Shown here piece after piece: positions 1 through 11,315 of a stretch of 64,000 nucleotides of DNA (within the stretch, counting starts at the first letter, position 1; the number at the start of each line of letters is the position of its first letter). The DNA comes from Cannabis sativa (lineage: Eukaryota; Streptophyta; Magnoliopsida; Rosales; Cannabaceae): the NCBI RefSeq assembly GCF_029168945.1, contig NC_083604.1:69766211-69830210 (forward strand). The letters are read 5' to 3'. The position numbers and the translations under genes are program-made. Under the pieces are notes generated by a model. The model had not been told where the DNA came from. It worked only from the letters and a program-made list of their open reading frames with translations, and ran no database searches.

Positions 1-1964
1 CTAAATTATCCCTTGAAAATAGGAAAGTTGACTAGGCCCTCTCCTCGTTCTGGCCGCTGACCTATTGGGATAGCAGCCTTCGGGCTTTGCCTGCCCTTTA
101 TAATAAAAAATTCCAGCTCAGCCTGGGAAATCGCTGGCAACAACAGAAAGGAAGGGGTCCATGTAGCTACTGTGCCCGCCCCCTTCTTAGTCACTGGGGC
201 AACATGTTTTGATTCGTAGTGATAAAATCATTTCCGATTGGCTTTCTTTATTTGGTTTCCTTGAACTGAATCTAATCTTTTTGCCCTACCAACTATATTT
301 CCATAAGAAAAATTGGGTTTTTTTGGTGAAAACTTAGATGTTGAAGCATGGGTGGTGGTTGGATGAACAAAATGTACAAGGAAGGAGAATTGTCCAAGCT
401 TGTATATACGCTTGAATGAACTAGCGAGATAGGCTCGAAAATAGGATAAAAAATACCATCTTAGACGTACCAAGAGGTGATCGCGCAATCATACTGTCTC
501 ATGCAGTGTTCCCATAATTTCAATCCCGTTTAGTCTTCCGACATATGGCTTGGTGGAAAAAGTTCTTTGATCCGTAGTTAGAAAGGATAGCTATTCAATC
601 CCAGTCAGCTTGTCACACTAGGTTTTCCCTTCTATTTAGGTTAGTTCTAAAAGCTGAACAACTAGCGTCGTTTTGAGGAGCAATGCCGGGCAGTAGGGAT
701 TGTAAGAAGTAGTTCCTTCTCTACTTCAGAAGGACTGAAGGTTGCACTACGTTCAAGGAATTGTACCTGGGAATGAGTGATACACAGATCCATCAACAAC
801 AATAGTGAAAGTCTGAGCTTTAAGCCATTATGCCAAAAAAAGTACGCAACAAAGCTCTACTTACTTGAATACCAATCGTGCTGAGTTATTATCATCTCTT
901 CTCGAAATAAGAGAGATATAGGTCTACGACCAACTCCCTTATAAGCGGTGAATACTACTTCTTTCCTAATAACTATAGCATTTGAATATCTAATCTTTTT
1001 GAATTGAACGCACAAATTCCTATCTTCAGATTTACGAACAAAAGCTTTGTAGTGAAACATGAAGCCTTTCTTTCCTCGCGGGCAAGAAGCACACCAGCAG
1101 TGTGCGTTGCGTGATTCTATTGTGTTTTTTGCACATGATCGGGTAGACAGTGGACTGGAAGAGAACTTCGATTCACTCGACCAATAGGCAGGCAGCGTGC
1201 TTATCTTGTGTGACAACACTACAAAGTGAGTGGCGCTTCTAGGCGGGCAGTTCTGTGACAACACTACAGAGAAAGCGGCACTTTCGTGTAACATGCTATA
1301 GTCTCAACGCCCTTACAAGGTAGTGATGAGTTTCACTCGCTTTAAGCCCAGCTATCGAGGCCCAACTTGCAGCTTGGCTTGCTGTCCACGTATGAGGGTT
1401 GCACATCAAAATCTTGCCAGGGAAAAGCTGGTCGGCCATGTACCTGTAGGATATAGGCTGGCAGGCCATACAATCTATGTAGGTTGAGGTCTGGCCAGCC
1501 ATGCTCCTGCCAGGGTCTGGCCGACCATGTGCATACCAGGGTCTGGCCGGCCATGCGCCTGCCAAGATCTTATAGGTCATGTTCATGCCAACTTTGACAA
1601 GTGGAGGCTAGCCCTTGGAGATGGAGGCCAACTTTTGTACACCTTTTCCTTGTAGAGGTCAGGCTTCCTTAGTTGAACGGACCCTTCCTTGGTTTGAAAG
1701 TCACCTTTTGGCTAGCCAGCTTGTGCTCGAACCCTGGCCGACCATATAAGCTCATCCTAGCCAGCCTATAGACACCCTTGGCCGGCCAAACATGGTGGTA
1801 TAGCTTCTTGACAACTCACTTAACTTCTTTCGCTTGCTACTTGGCAGTTTTTCCATACTTTGTAAGGAGACTTTGTCTTACTATTGGCAAGGTTGTATTC
1901 TACATGTACTCTATCTTGGCTAATGTGCACATGCCACGTCATGTGGACAAAATTTGGGATAACA
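1..1964 (-). repeat. 3' LTR of the gypsy element, truncated by the window and carrying an insert
   Basis: Bases 1-32 match the other LTR at about 20795-20826, and about 1325-1964 matches about 20830-21422. The matched parts are diverged but colinear, for example around the CCATATAAGCTCATC stretch and the shared end GATAACA. About 450 bp of the LTR lies left of the window. Bases 1965-1977 read on the minus strand are purine-rich (AGAGAGCAAA) and abut the LTR start TGTTATCCC, as a polypurine tract should. The break between 32 and about 1325 is listed separately. Confidence 0.7.
33..1325. other. Foreign insert in the gypsy LTR, possibly mitochondrial DNA
   Basis: The other LTR copy has only about 20-30 bp between the parts flanking this segment, so about 1.3 kb was added here, or much less likely lost from the other copy. 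The insert is visibly richer in G+C than the nuclear spacer further right and lacks its A/T runs. Minus-strand ORFs of 86 aa (228-488) and 145 aa (857-1294) are open, but I do not recognise either protein. The base composition and mixed texture resemble plant mitochondrial intergenic DNA. That origin is an inference, made more plausible by the atp6 piece at 17507-17679. Confidence 0.35.
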
Positions 1965-2860
1965 TTTGCTCTCTAAGTATCTGTTCGTACATCTGGTTGG
2001 ATAGTGACTTTCTAGCCCTTGTCTTGCTTGTAGTAGCCTTATCTAGTCGAGTGTTTCCTTTTTGTATGGCATGCGTGCTTTTAAATCTTTGATCTTTTCT
2101 CTCTATATATGCTTCATCTTCTCTTCTTTGATATCTCATCTTTATACCTGCCATTTATAAGTTTCAAGATTTTTAAGCTCTTAATTTTTTTTTGATTCCC
2201 ATGTTAAATTGTAATCTTATTGGTATGTTGGTCCACATGATAGTTTTAGAATGTGTGATTTCTTGATGGAAAAAATTCAATTTTGGCTTTCGTTGTGATT
2301 CTTGACTCTTTGAGTCATGAAGAACACGAGGTACATATTTGTATTTTGAAAAAAAAACACACACATTTCAATTCAAAACTAACCTTGGCCAGACGTAGTA
2401 GGTCTTATTTGAGACCTGGCCAGTCCTAGGATTTAATCATGGGAGTTAACCAGCTCTAGGGTTTCACCCTAGGAGGCTAGCCAGTTCATGCCTGGGTTTG
2501 GTGACCCTGGCTGGTTCTTGGTTGAGTCATGGGACCCTAGTTGACCCTCTTGAAGCTTTGAAACCCTGGTCGGCCTAGGCCTTGGTTCTAAGCGGGTGGC
2601 CAACTTTCTGTCCTCTTTTGACTTCGGTAAGAATCATGTCATGGCCTTGTAGGCATATACAACCTCAGACTCATACGTGGTTTCCTTAGAAACTCTGTAT
2701 GAAATTTAATGGTGAGTATATTATAGTCGAATGCTCAACTTAAGACTCAACATTTATCTAAGTTGTTACACTTGAGACTTGTACTTCACTGATACCCAGC
2801 CTTGTACAATGACATTGTTTGGCAAGTACCCTTGGGTACGGTTGTCCAAAGTTTTATCAA

Positions 2861-2953
2861 TGGCTTGGAACCTGCAAGGAACTCTACCTTTTGGCTTGGA
2901 ACCTGCTAGGAACTCTGCCTTTTGGCTTGGAACCTGCTAGGAACTCTGCCTTG
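2861..2953. repeat. 31-bp tandem repeat, three copies
   Basis: Units start at 2861, 2892 and 2923 with TGGCTTGGAACCTGC. The second and third units are almost identical, and the first differs at a few positions. The array lies in non-coding gypsy-derived sequence. Confidence 0.85.
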
Positions 2954-3574
2954 CCTTATCCCAGTACGTGGTTCCTATAGGAAGTCTATCCAATTCTTCT
3001 CTGGCTATATGGTTCTTACAGAGCCTTGGCCTTATGCATTTGAACTAATTTTTCATTCATATTTGGCCATGAGGTTTTTATGTTCTTGCTTTTGGCCTAT
3101 ATGCACTCTATTTTATAACACTACTATTGTTTAGCCTTAAAGCCTTTTACTATGGACATATGATTGTCCTGGCTATCTTTTTATTGCCTTAACATGTAAG
3201 TATCCAGATTTACTTTTCTTTATGTCAAGTTGAAGTATGTCTACACTTGACTTAGAGGCAGGTTTAGTAGCTTATTCTAAGCGTTAAAATTTCATTGCAT
3301 AAGTTCTTTGTGCTAGTTTGATGCATTGTACAGTGTGGGTGCCCCCAAGTGAGCATGCAAACTTACAGTTTCTTGGTTACTTGCAATTCACCAAGTTTCA
3401 TAGACCTTGCCTAGGAATTTTCTTGGGGGTGCTACCTGGTGTACGCATGTGGAACTGAAAAAGAATAACTTTAAGAAGTTATCTTTGTTAGCAAGTGGTT
3501 TAGACACAATTGGTCTTACATGTAACAAAAGCTTACAACTTAGTGTCTGCTTTTAAAATCACGTTGTGCCTACC

Positions 3575-3760
3575 CCTGCGCAGCTTATTGCACAACGACC
3601 ATCATTGAAGAGTGATGGGAGGCCATGTTGAAAAGAGATGGGCACTAGCTCTTTTATATATGGCTACCTCTGCAGGGCTTACCGTGCAAAGGCCATTACT
3701 GAAGAGTGATGGAAGGCAATCACTGAAGGGCGATGGGTACTAGCTCTTTTATGGATTCCT
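3575..3760. repeat. Two-copy tandem repeat of about 95 bp
   Basis: Both copies contain, in order, a CTGC...CTTA..GTGCAA/TGCACAA segment, ACTGAAGAGTGATGG (ATTGAAGAGTGATGG in copy 1), a GGGCACTAGCTC/GGGTACTAGCTC box and TTTTAT. The copies are imperfect. It is non-coding and of unknown role. Confidence 0.6.
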
Positions 3761-4503
3761 GCACGGTGAAACAATAGAATAACCACTATACAAGTTGGCT
3801 AGTGAGAGCACTTACCGAGATGTTCTCTATTCCAATATTTTGGTTGAGGAGCTAACTCTAAGTTTTTGTTGTACTCACCAGGCTTGTATGCACCTTTATT
3901 ATTATCTTGTAACTCAGTGCGAACCTTTTCAGTTGGGTCCAAGCATGCTTGATGTAGGGTGTTTGTTGTCAAGGAATATTCTTCAGGGAGTAAGTCTCTT
4001 AAGAAGAATTTCTTTCCTTGATCTATTTGTCGAAGGGCCTAGTAGCTCTTTATGGGCAGACATGTTGCTTAGAGTTGGCTTGCTCTCTTCCTTTTTTTTT
4101 CCTTTCATCAAGGGATTTTGCTAGCAAGATGTAGTTTACTTCTTGGTCACATTAGACTAGAAGTGTGAGAGTAAACTGTTGGCGGATCAGGCCAGCCAGG
4201 GTATAGACCAGGTGGCTAGCCACATTGGACCATTGCCTGGCTGGTTGAATGGAGCTATGGCCGACCAGCCTGTGGAGGTAATGGCCAACTAGGTTATTTG
4301 GTTTAATGGGCGGTCAACCTATTGAGGTCATGGTCGGCCAACCCTTTAAAGCCCAGGTCAATGCTGCAATTTGATCCCTTCTGCACTCAATTGACTTTAC
4401 TCCTGGCATGACTATCGTAGAGCCTTTATGCAGTCCTGTCAATAGCTATTAAGCTTCTTTCTTGGTAACACTTTTTTGAGGTGGCATTGGGATACCACAT
4501 CTT

Positions 4504-6408
4504 TGTTGGGTTTTATGCCCTAAATAAAACTCATTTCAATATAATCAGATTTACTTATTAATATAGATCAGAAATAACATTTAATGTTGCATGGTTCACA
4601 TGATTTATTTCATGATTATATGTACATAATGTATGAATTCATCTGAAACCCTTTTCACATACTTGATCCTGTTTATTGTGCTGTCATCACATTGGAAAGT
4701 AAACATGACTATGTGAATAAAGTTTCCTAGATTTATCAGACATAGGGTTTTACTGATATGATAATCTACAACAGAGTTTACTTGCATTTGGAGAAGTGCT
4801 ATGTTCTTTCCAGAGCATTGGTTAAAGTAAAGCTCAGGTTGGATGCATGGAGTATGCATCGGAAGGGACCGATATTGAACTTTGACTTAGATTTATTAAA
4901 CTTACCGTAATATCTATTCAAGTCAATATCGCCTAGTTGATCCTAGATCAAATGTTCTTAATCCTGTTATGACTAGGCTCAATCTTGAAAGGCTATTCGT
5001 GTTCTTTGATTTGTTAGTTAAGCCTACTTTTAGGTCAGGGTGATACGTACATTTTGGGAACACGGTAGTGCAATTGAGTGGGAGCGCTAGCATAAATATG
5101 GAATCTATAGCTTCTATCTGGCGAATAGTAAGCAAAGGATGTTCTCCTTTGAGCTTGACCAAACGAACATAAATGGTGGAGTACTCATTTCACATAAGCT
5201 GAAATATCATTTATACGGGGTCAAGTGTTTTAAGGAATAAATACATTGTAGGGTGTAACGGTAATTTAATCCCTTTACAGTGTAGATCATTCATATAGAG
5301 GATCATTGATCACATTAGGATTATAACAATGGATAACTAATGATGTGTCTATATGGTGGAACATATAGAGCATTCTATATACTGAGAGTGCAATTCTAAG
5401 TTCTATGCGTGGATTCAACGAAGAATTAATAAGTTAGTGAATTTTAGTGCTAAATTCTTGATCTACTTATTGGAAGCTCGGTTATATAGACCCATGGTCC
5501 CCCCACTAGTTGAGATAATATTGCTTGTAAGACTCTTATAATTGGTTTTGATTAATCAATTATAATTCTCAAATTAGACTATGTCTATTTGTGAATTTTT
5601 CACTAAGTAAGGGCGAAATTGTAAAGAAAGAGTTTATAGGGGCATATTTGTTAATTATCATACTTTGTATGGTTCAATTAATAAATATGATAAATGACAA
5701 TATTATTTAATAATTATTTATAGCTATTAAATAGTTAGAATTGGCATTTAAATGGTTGAATTAAGAAATTGGCATTTTTGAGAAAATCAGATACAAAAGG
5801 TGTTAAAACTGCAAAATTGCAAAAAGTGAGGCCCAAATCCACTAAGCATGGCCAACCACTTTTATAGGCAATTTAAACTGATATTTTTATTATTTTAATG
5901 CCAAATAATTCAAACCTAACCCTAGTGGAATGCTATAAATAGATAGTGAAGGCTTCAGGAAATTTACACTAAATTTCTACACTTTTCTTCAGACTTTCTG
6001 AATCAGAAAAAACTGAGCCTTCTCTCTTCCTATCTTTGGCTGACCTTTCTCTTTCTCCTTCCCTCTTCAATTTCGAAAATCTTAGTGTATGAGTAGTGCC
6101 CACACACATCAAGCAATACCTCAATCATAGTGAGGAAGATCGTGAAGAAAGATCATCAGCAAAGGAGTTTCAGCATCAAAGATTCAGAGAAAGAGATCCA
6201 GGTTCAGATATTGATAATGCTCTGCTACAGAAAGGAATCAAGGGCTAGATATCTGAACGGAAGGAGTCATTATATTCCGCTGCACCCAATGTAAGGTTTC
6301 TTTAACTTTATATGTGTTTAATTTCATCGTTTGAGAAAGTTCATATTTAGGGTGTTAATAAACATACTTGTGAGTAGATCTAAGATCCTGGTAAAATAAA
6401 TTCCAACA
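4504..6408 (+). repeat. 5' LTR of the copia element
   Basis: It begins TGTTGGGTTTTATGCCC and ends AAATTCCAACA, giving inverted TGTTGG/CCAACA ends. It has the same length as the 3' copy at 15000-16904. A TATA-like run in GCTATAAATAGATAG near 5932-5946, followed by a pyrimidine-rich leader (about 5975-6070), is a reasonable candidate for the transcription start. The minus-strand ORFs at 4605-4859 and 4923-5162 recur in the other LTR copies and are not genes. Confidence 0.92.
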
Positions 6409-6409
6409 A

Positions 6410-6428
6410 CTGGCCTCAGAGCCATGGT
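6410..6428 (+). other. Primer-binding site of the copia element
   Basis: TGGCCTCAGAGCCATGG lies two bases inside the 5' LTR. It resembles the common plant copia site TGGTATCAGAGC, which pairs with the 3' end of initiator methionine tRNA. Two bases near its start differ. Confidence 0.7.
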
Positions 6429-9084
6429 AATTGATTTACTTGCAAGAAATTTGGACTTTAAAACGATTGTTTGTATGTTCTTTGGATGGTATCATGTTGT
6501 ATTGAGTGTTATTTGATGATTGATTGATGTTTGTGAAATTTTCGTGAAAATAATTGTGATTTCGTTTCTGGAATTATTTTTATTGGATAGTATGGAAAAA
6601 ATTAAGCAAGTTAGCTTTTTACAGAACTCAATTTGGATTTTATTTGAATTAGTTATGATTTTTTGAAGATTTGACAAAATCGGAAATTTGTCTTGATATT
6701 TTCCTGCGATCGCAGAACTGTCCGTACAGTTTCGAATTTTTTCTTTTTTCTTCAATTTTTCATACTTTTCATGGAATTAACTTCCAATTTTTTGTATGGT
6801 TTTGCATATATACTATTACTATTCCTAATTCAATTCTAATTATCATTTTGAATTAATTTAATTTTTTTTTAATTTAATTCAAGATATTAGTGTAATTTGA
6901 ATTTGAATAGAATTAGTATTTATCTTTTTGCTTAAAAATCTATCTTATTTTTAAATTTGATTATATTTTTTTTTAAATTTAAGGTCAGATTTTATAAGAT
7001 ATTTATAATATCTTTTAAGATATTTTAAAAATATCTTATCTTTTAAGATATATTTTTTTTTAATAATATCTTATCTTTTAAGATTTTTTTTAAATCTTTT
7101 TAGATATTTTGACCTTATTTAAATTTAAAATAAGATATTTATAATCATGTAATTTTAAATAGATGTAAGATATTTTTCTAATTTTTTAAATTTTGTTATT
7201 TTATTTATTTAAATTACATTTAAAATTTGAAAAAGATATTTATTTATCTTTTCTAATTTTTTATTTAATTTTTATTTATAAAATAACATTTAAAATTTAA
7301 AAGTAGTAAGCAAATTTTTGAAATGATATTTAGGTTGGTTGAAACCTAATTTTCAAAAATTGTAGGTTTAATTTTAAATTAATTTTTTTTTAAAATTTCG
7401 AATATTATTTAATTAAATATTTTCGAAATTAAATAAATCCTCCATCCAACTATCCAGCTAACCTTGTTGCAGGAGTATGTGTTTTAGCTTATGTGTAAGT
7501 TTTCAAAACCTATTATTACTTGATTGCAAATAGCCATGGTTACTTTTTTCCAGATCTTATGATCTGATGGCTCCCTTGGTCAAGATAATAATTTGTAACA
7601 GGTATAATTTACAATCTTCTTTCATCTGTGTATGACCTAGCAACATGATAGGACCCATCCAAAGTGTGCCTGTGTGAGCCTATGTGTTTAATTTGATTAT
7701 AGATACATATAGGTTGTTGTTGCTAAAATAAATTATCATAGTTCTTGATAGAATTTATTTAGGCCCATTTAGTTATTGGGCTTATTCAATTAATAACAGT
7801 TGTTCTTATTAAGGTTAAATTCCTCTCTTTTGGGCCTTGTGTGAGAGTTGGGAGCCATAGAAGTGGGTACGACATGCCGAACCCAAGACTCCCCTCACAC
7901 AAACCACCCCAATTGTGAAGGCCCATTTGCCTGATTTGAATGACTGTACTAGGTTAATTACACTAGTTTAACCTAATAAAATTGATTAGCAACATAATTA
8001 ATTTCATTTATTTTGAAATTAATTTAAGAAAATTATAGTTTAAAGGATTTTTTATTCCAAGCTAAACTATATGTATTTTCTTGTATTTAATTAAATATAG
8101 AATTATAACCATCTAGATTCTTTCTGGAACTTAATTTAAATTTTTCATTAAATATTCTTATTTAAGTTGATATTTAGTTATCTACAACTAACCAACTTAA
8201 ATCTGAATATCTTTTGAATTTCAAATTTCAAAATTAAGTTAAGGAATTTTAGGCATTGGTTATTAAGATTCTTTAGATATTTTTTAAGTTAATATCTTTT
8301 CGAATATTAACTTAAAATGGAATATTTTCAAATTAACTGGTTACAACTTAATTTTTGATATTTAATTAAATTTAAATTTGAAAAATATTTAAGTTCTAGA
8401 ATTTTTCTAATAAACTTAAATTAGATATTTTTTTCAAATTTTGTGGAAAAGATACTTAGTCAAATAAGATATTTTCTAGATAGTTATTTCTAGACTACTT
8501 ATTATTTCTAATATTAAATAGGAAAATATTATAAATTGTGAAATTAATTATTTAATTAATTTTGGTACAATTTATTTTTTCCTAGTATTAAACTAGAGAT
8601 TAATAATTAAGCCTTCTCTACACTTAATTATTTATTTCTTGAATTTAATACATTTAATTAATTTGAAAATTAAATATCTAAGTTGATCTTTATCATCATA
8701 CTTAAATATTTCTTTTTCATAACATTTAATTAAATAGAAAATTATTTTTAGTTGAAATTTATTTTTTCAACTAAATTTAAATAATTTTCAAAATATATTT
8801 TTTTTCTTTATTTTATTAATCAATTTTCGAAATTGCATTTCTTAAATGCTAGAATTTCGAATTTTATCTTGAAAAATAGATTAAGTTGTAAATTAATTAT
8901 TTATTTTAATTAATTTTTGGATCAACTTAAATCAATGATTTTTTCATTTATTGATTAATTTAAAATAAATTGAAGTAAAGTATATTATTAGAAATTGAAT
9001 TAATTAGTCAAAGGAAAATCTAGATAGATGATATTTTTGCTTGAAGTATTTTTCTAGTGTATTTAATTAAATAGAAAATTAATA
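6429..9084 (+). other. Very AT-rich leader/gag-side interior of the copia element
   Basis: No protein can be recognised. The stretch is dominated by TTTAAATTT-like and ATATTT-like words. A less AT-rich island at about 7440-7960 could be a remnant of the gag side, but nothing in it translates for long. The last part (about 8672-9090) reappears in diverged form after the nested insertion (from 11316). Confidence 0.4.
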
Positions 9085-10617
9085 TTTAAGTTTTGTAAAG
9101 CCCGCTTAGTTAATTTGGAAATTAGCAGCTGTTTATGTTTAATTATGAAATTATTTATAGCTATTTAAATAATTTAGTACTGTTATTTACGGAATTCAGA
9201 AATGCATGATTATGTCATCGGTAGCTTTTATATTTCGCATTTCCGGTGTCCGGTATTTTGGAACTCGGCGTTTGGCTCAGTAGAAATCACAACTTAGTAT
9301 GTTAGTATTTTGGGGACGGGTTTTAGACATTGGGAATGTCGGGAATGGCCGGGAATTTAGAATGTCCCAAAAATACCCCTTTAGTATGATTTTCATGATG
9401 TTATGGTGGAGGGGCAAAATGGTCTTTTTGCCCCATTAGTGTTTTGTCTTCTAGTGAGTTTATTAATTGAAAATTAAATGTTTAATTATTTATTAATTGG
9501 CTGAAATGAATGTTATATGTGTATTTGATTCCATTTCTTTATTTTACAAAAAAATATCAAAGTTAGAAAAAATAGAAAACTCTCTCTTTTTCCTCTCTCT
9601 TTTCGGCTGGGTGCTTGGGGTTCAAGGGCTGGGATTTGCTTTGATTTTCAAGCTAGATTCAACCTAATTTGGGAGCTCTTGATTGTGGTAAGTGATTTCT
9701 AACTTCTCTTTGTGTTTTCTTGTGTTTTAAGAAAGTATATTGTTGATGCATGCATGTTTTTGTGGTATTGTTATGGTTTGTGTTTAGTTGGTTTTTTTGA
9801 AGTTCAAAGCATGATTATTTTGATGTTAATTGAGTTGTTTGAAGCATGATTAGCTAGGTTGTTCAAGCTTTGAGTTTTCTATGTAAAAATGTGGTTTTTG
9901 GAAGGAAAATGTTGTGAATATGTTCTGTGATGTTGCTATTGTTTCTATTAGTTTGCAGAGGTGTTTTTATGCTTAGTTAAGTAGAATTAAGCTAGTGGAA
10001 TGCATGTTTAGGTGGTTTTGCTCAAGCTTGAGTTTGGAACTCAAAGCTTGAGCTCCAATGGCAAATTTTGTATCTGTGGTTTCTGGGTAGGTTTGATGCC
10101 TTGGATATGTTATTTGGGACATATAGAGCAGTGCGGAAAGTTTGGGACCAATTGGGGTTGAATTGGTCGAGTTATGAATTTTTATGGTTCTTGCTGCGAG
10201 GAACCGGAATTCGGTTGTGCATCCGAATTCGGATGGGGGTCTGAATTTCCCGACCGGAATTCCGGTTGGGCAACCGGTCTACCGGTTGGGGGATTTTTCA
10301 GAACCCTAGTTTTCCTCGTTTTTGGGTTTTTAGGGGTATTGCCATGCTTTTTATCGATAGGGAAACTGTTAGTTCCAAGTTTTAGTCCCCGGGTAGTGAT
10401 TTAGCGTGTCACTTATAGCGTTGTGATTTTTATGGTTTAGGAGCCGATGTCCGCCGTTCGGCTTCGAGTTCCGGTCGAGTTGGCGGCACACTGAAATCGG
10501 AATCCGGGTAAGATTAGTATAACGGTATGCATATGTAGATTACATGTTTAGCGTGCATGTAGGAAGCTGCTAGATTACATTAGTTATGTATTTAGGCTTC
10601 GAACCATCCAACCTGTC

Positions 10618-10772
10618 ACGTCGGTACGAGTTTGGAGTATGACCGGCGGCGGAGTATGGCCAGGTTCGGCCGATCGGTCGACACTTGGTTGGTGGTTCGG
10701 TGCTATTGACCTATCCCGTCGGTACGAGCTGGAGTATGACCGGCGGCGGAGTATGACCGGTTCGACCGATCA
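10618..10772. repeat. Two-copy direct repeat inside the nested insertion
   Basis: A block beginning CGTCGGTACGAG and running through GACCGGCGGCGGAGTATG and a CGATC-GG end occurs at about 10618-10680 and again at about 10718-10772. The two copies are imperfect. They lie in the presumed LTR body. Confidence 0.65.
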
Positions 10773-10814
10773 GGAGGATACTTGTCAATAGTACCGTCCC
10801 CTGAACGTTCAAAA

Positions 10815-10911
10815 CTCAGTACCATGTTGGACATGGCAGTAGTAGCTCAGTACCATGTTGGACATGGCGGTAGCGGGACTCAGTATCGTGTTGGACACGG
10901 CAGTTAGTTAT
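10815..10911. repeat. Three-copy CTCAGTAyCrTGTTGGACAyGG repeat
   Basis: Three closely similar boxes follow each other at about 10815-10838, 10848-10871 and 10878-10903, each ending in a GGCrGT step. The units are about 32 bp apart. They lie just before the acceptor-like site. Confidence 0.75.
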
Positions 10912-11315
10912 GTATGATATTATTATGCTTTTCTTACTGAGTCTGTCGACTCACAGTTTATGTTCATGTGTAGGTAAAGGCAAGGCTATAGCTGATGGAC
11001 CGTGAGCGAGCTTATGAGATTGTACATGTCGGGGCGGTTAGGCCTGGAGCGTACGATCCTCGGGACAGCACGGCTGAGATTTTTGTAACTGTCGTTAGAC
11101 GACTTTCATTTTGATGTAAAAGTTAAACAGTTAAAACGTTTGTAAATGATTTTATAAATCGGGATCCCGAGACTTTTATAATATGGTTTATAAGTTTAAT
11201 TAAAAAAGCAAAATTTTAATTAATCACGTTTTCCCATAAACCTCGTTGATTAGCAACGAGCTGCACAGTACGTTTAAAAATCACGTAATACGCCTAAGAT
11301 AGTTAGGGTGTTACA

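Larger units (their letters stand above)
1965..4498 (-). other. 3' non-coding interior of the gypsy element, with short tandem repeats
   Basis: No coding region is recognisable. The segment lies between the 3' LTR and the copia insertion point. It shares the CTGGCC/GGCCGACC vocabulary of the LTRs at about 2374-2600 and 4180-4340. It holds three copies of a 31-bp unit (2861-2953) and two copies of a roughly 95-bp unit (about 3575-3760). The plus-strand ORF at 3795-4124 (109 aa) resembles nothing I know. Confidence 0.5.
9094..11315. mobile_element. Nested 2.2-kb insertion, probably a solo LTR
   Basis: The segment starts TGTAAAGCCCGC and ends GGGTGTTACA, so its ends form a short TGTAA/TTACA inverted pair. 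TTTAAGTT flanks it at 9085-9092 and 11316-11323. It is much richer in G+C than the host element around it. On the plus strand it looks like a transcription unit: a pyrimidine-rich leader (about 9580-9620), a GTGGTAAGT splice-donor-like site near 9686-9694 and a TGTAG acceptor-like site near 10970-10974. It also has two copies of a GTCGGTACGAG...TATGACCGGCGGCGGAGTATG block and three copies of a CTCAGTACCATGTTGGACATGG box. It contains no transposase or pol. A single long LTR fits best. The 8-bp flank is longer than LTR elements usually make, so a DNA transposon is possible. Confidence 0.55.

Noticed and set aside
857..1294. 145-codon minus-strand ORF as a gene
   Set aside because: It has no recognisable domain, lies in an insert inside an LTR, and its composition fits organellar spacer better than a nuclear gene.
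4605..5162. Minus-strand ORFs (84 and 79 aa), repeated at 15135-15659 and, reversed, at 49300-49515
   Set aside because: They recur only because they lie in LTR copies and run against LTR transcription, so they are chance frames.
10174..10404. 76-codon plus-strand ORF
   Set aside because: It lies inside the presumed intron of the nested LTR-like element and has no motif.
10815..10911. Regular short repeats as a CRISPR-like array
   Set aside because: There are three adjacent copies without unique spacers of constant length, in a plant transposon. They are ordinary tandem repeats.
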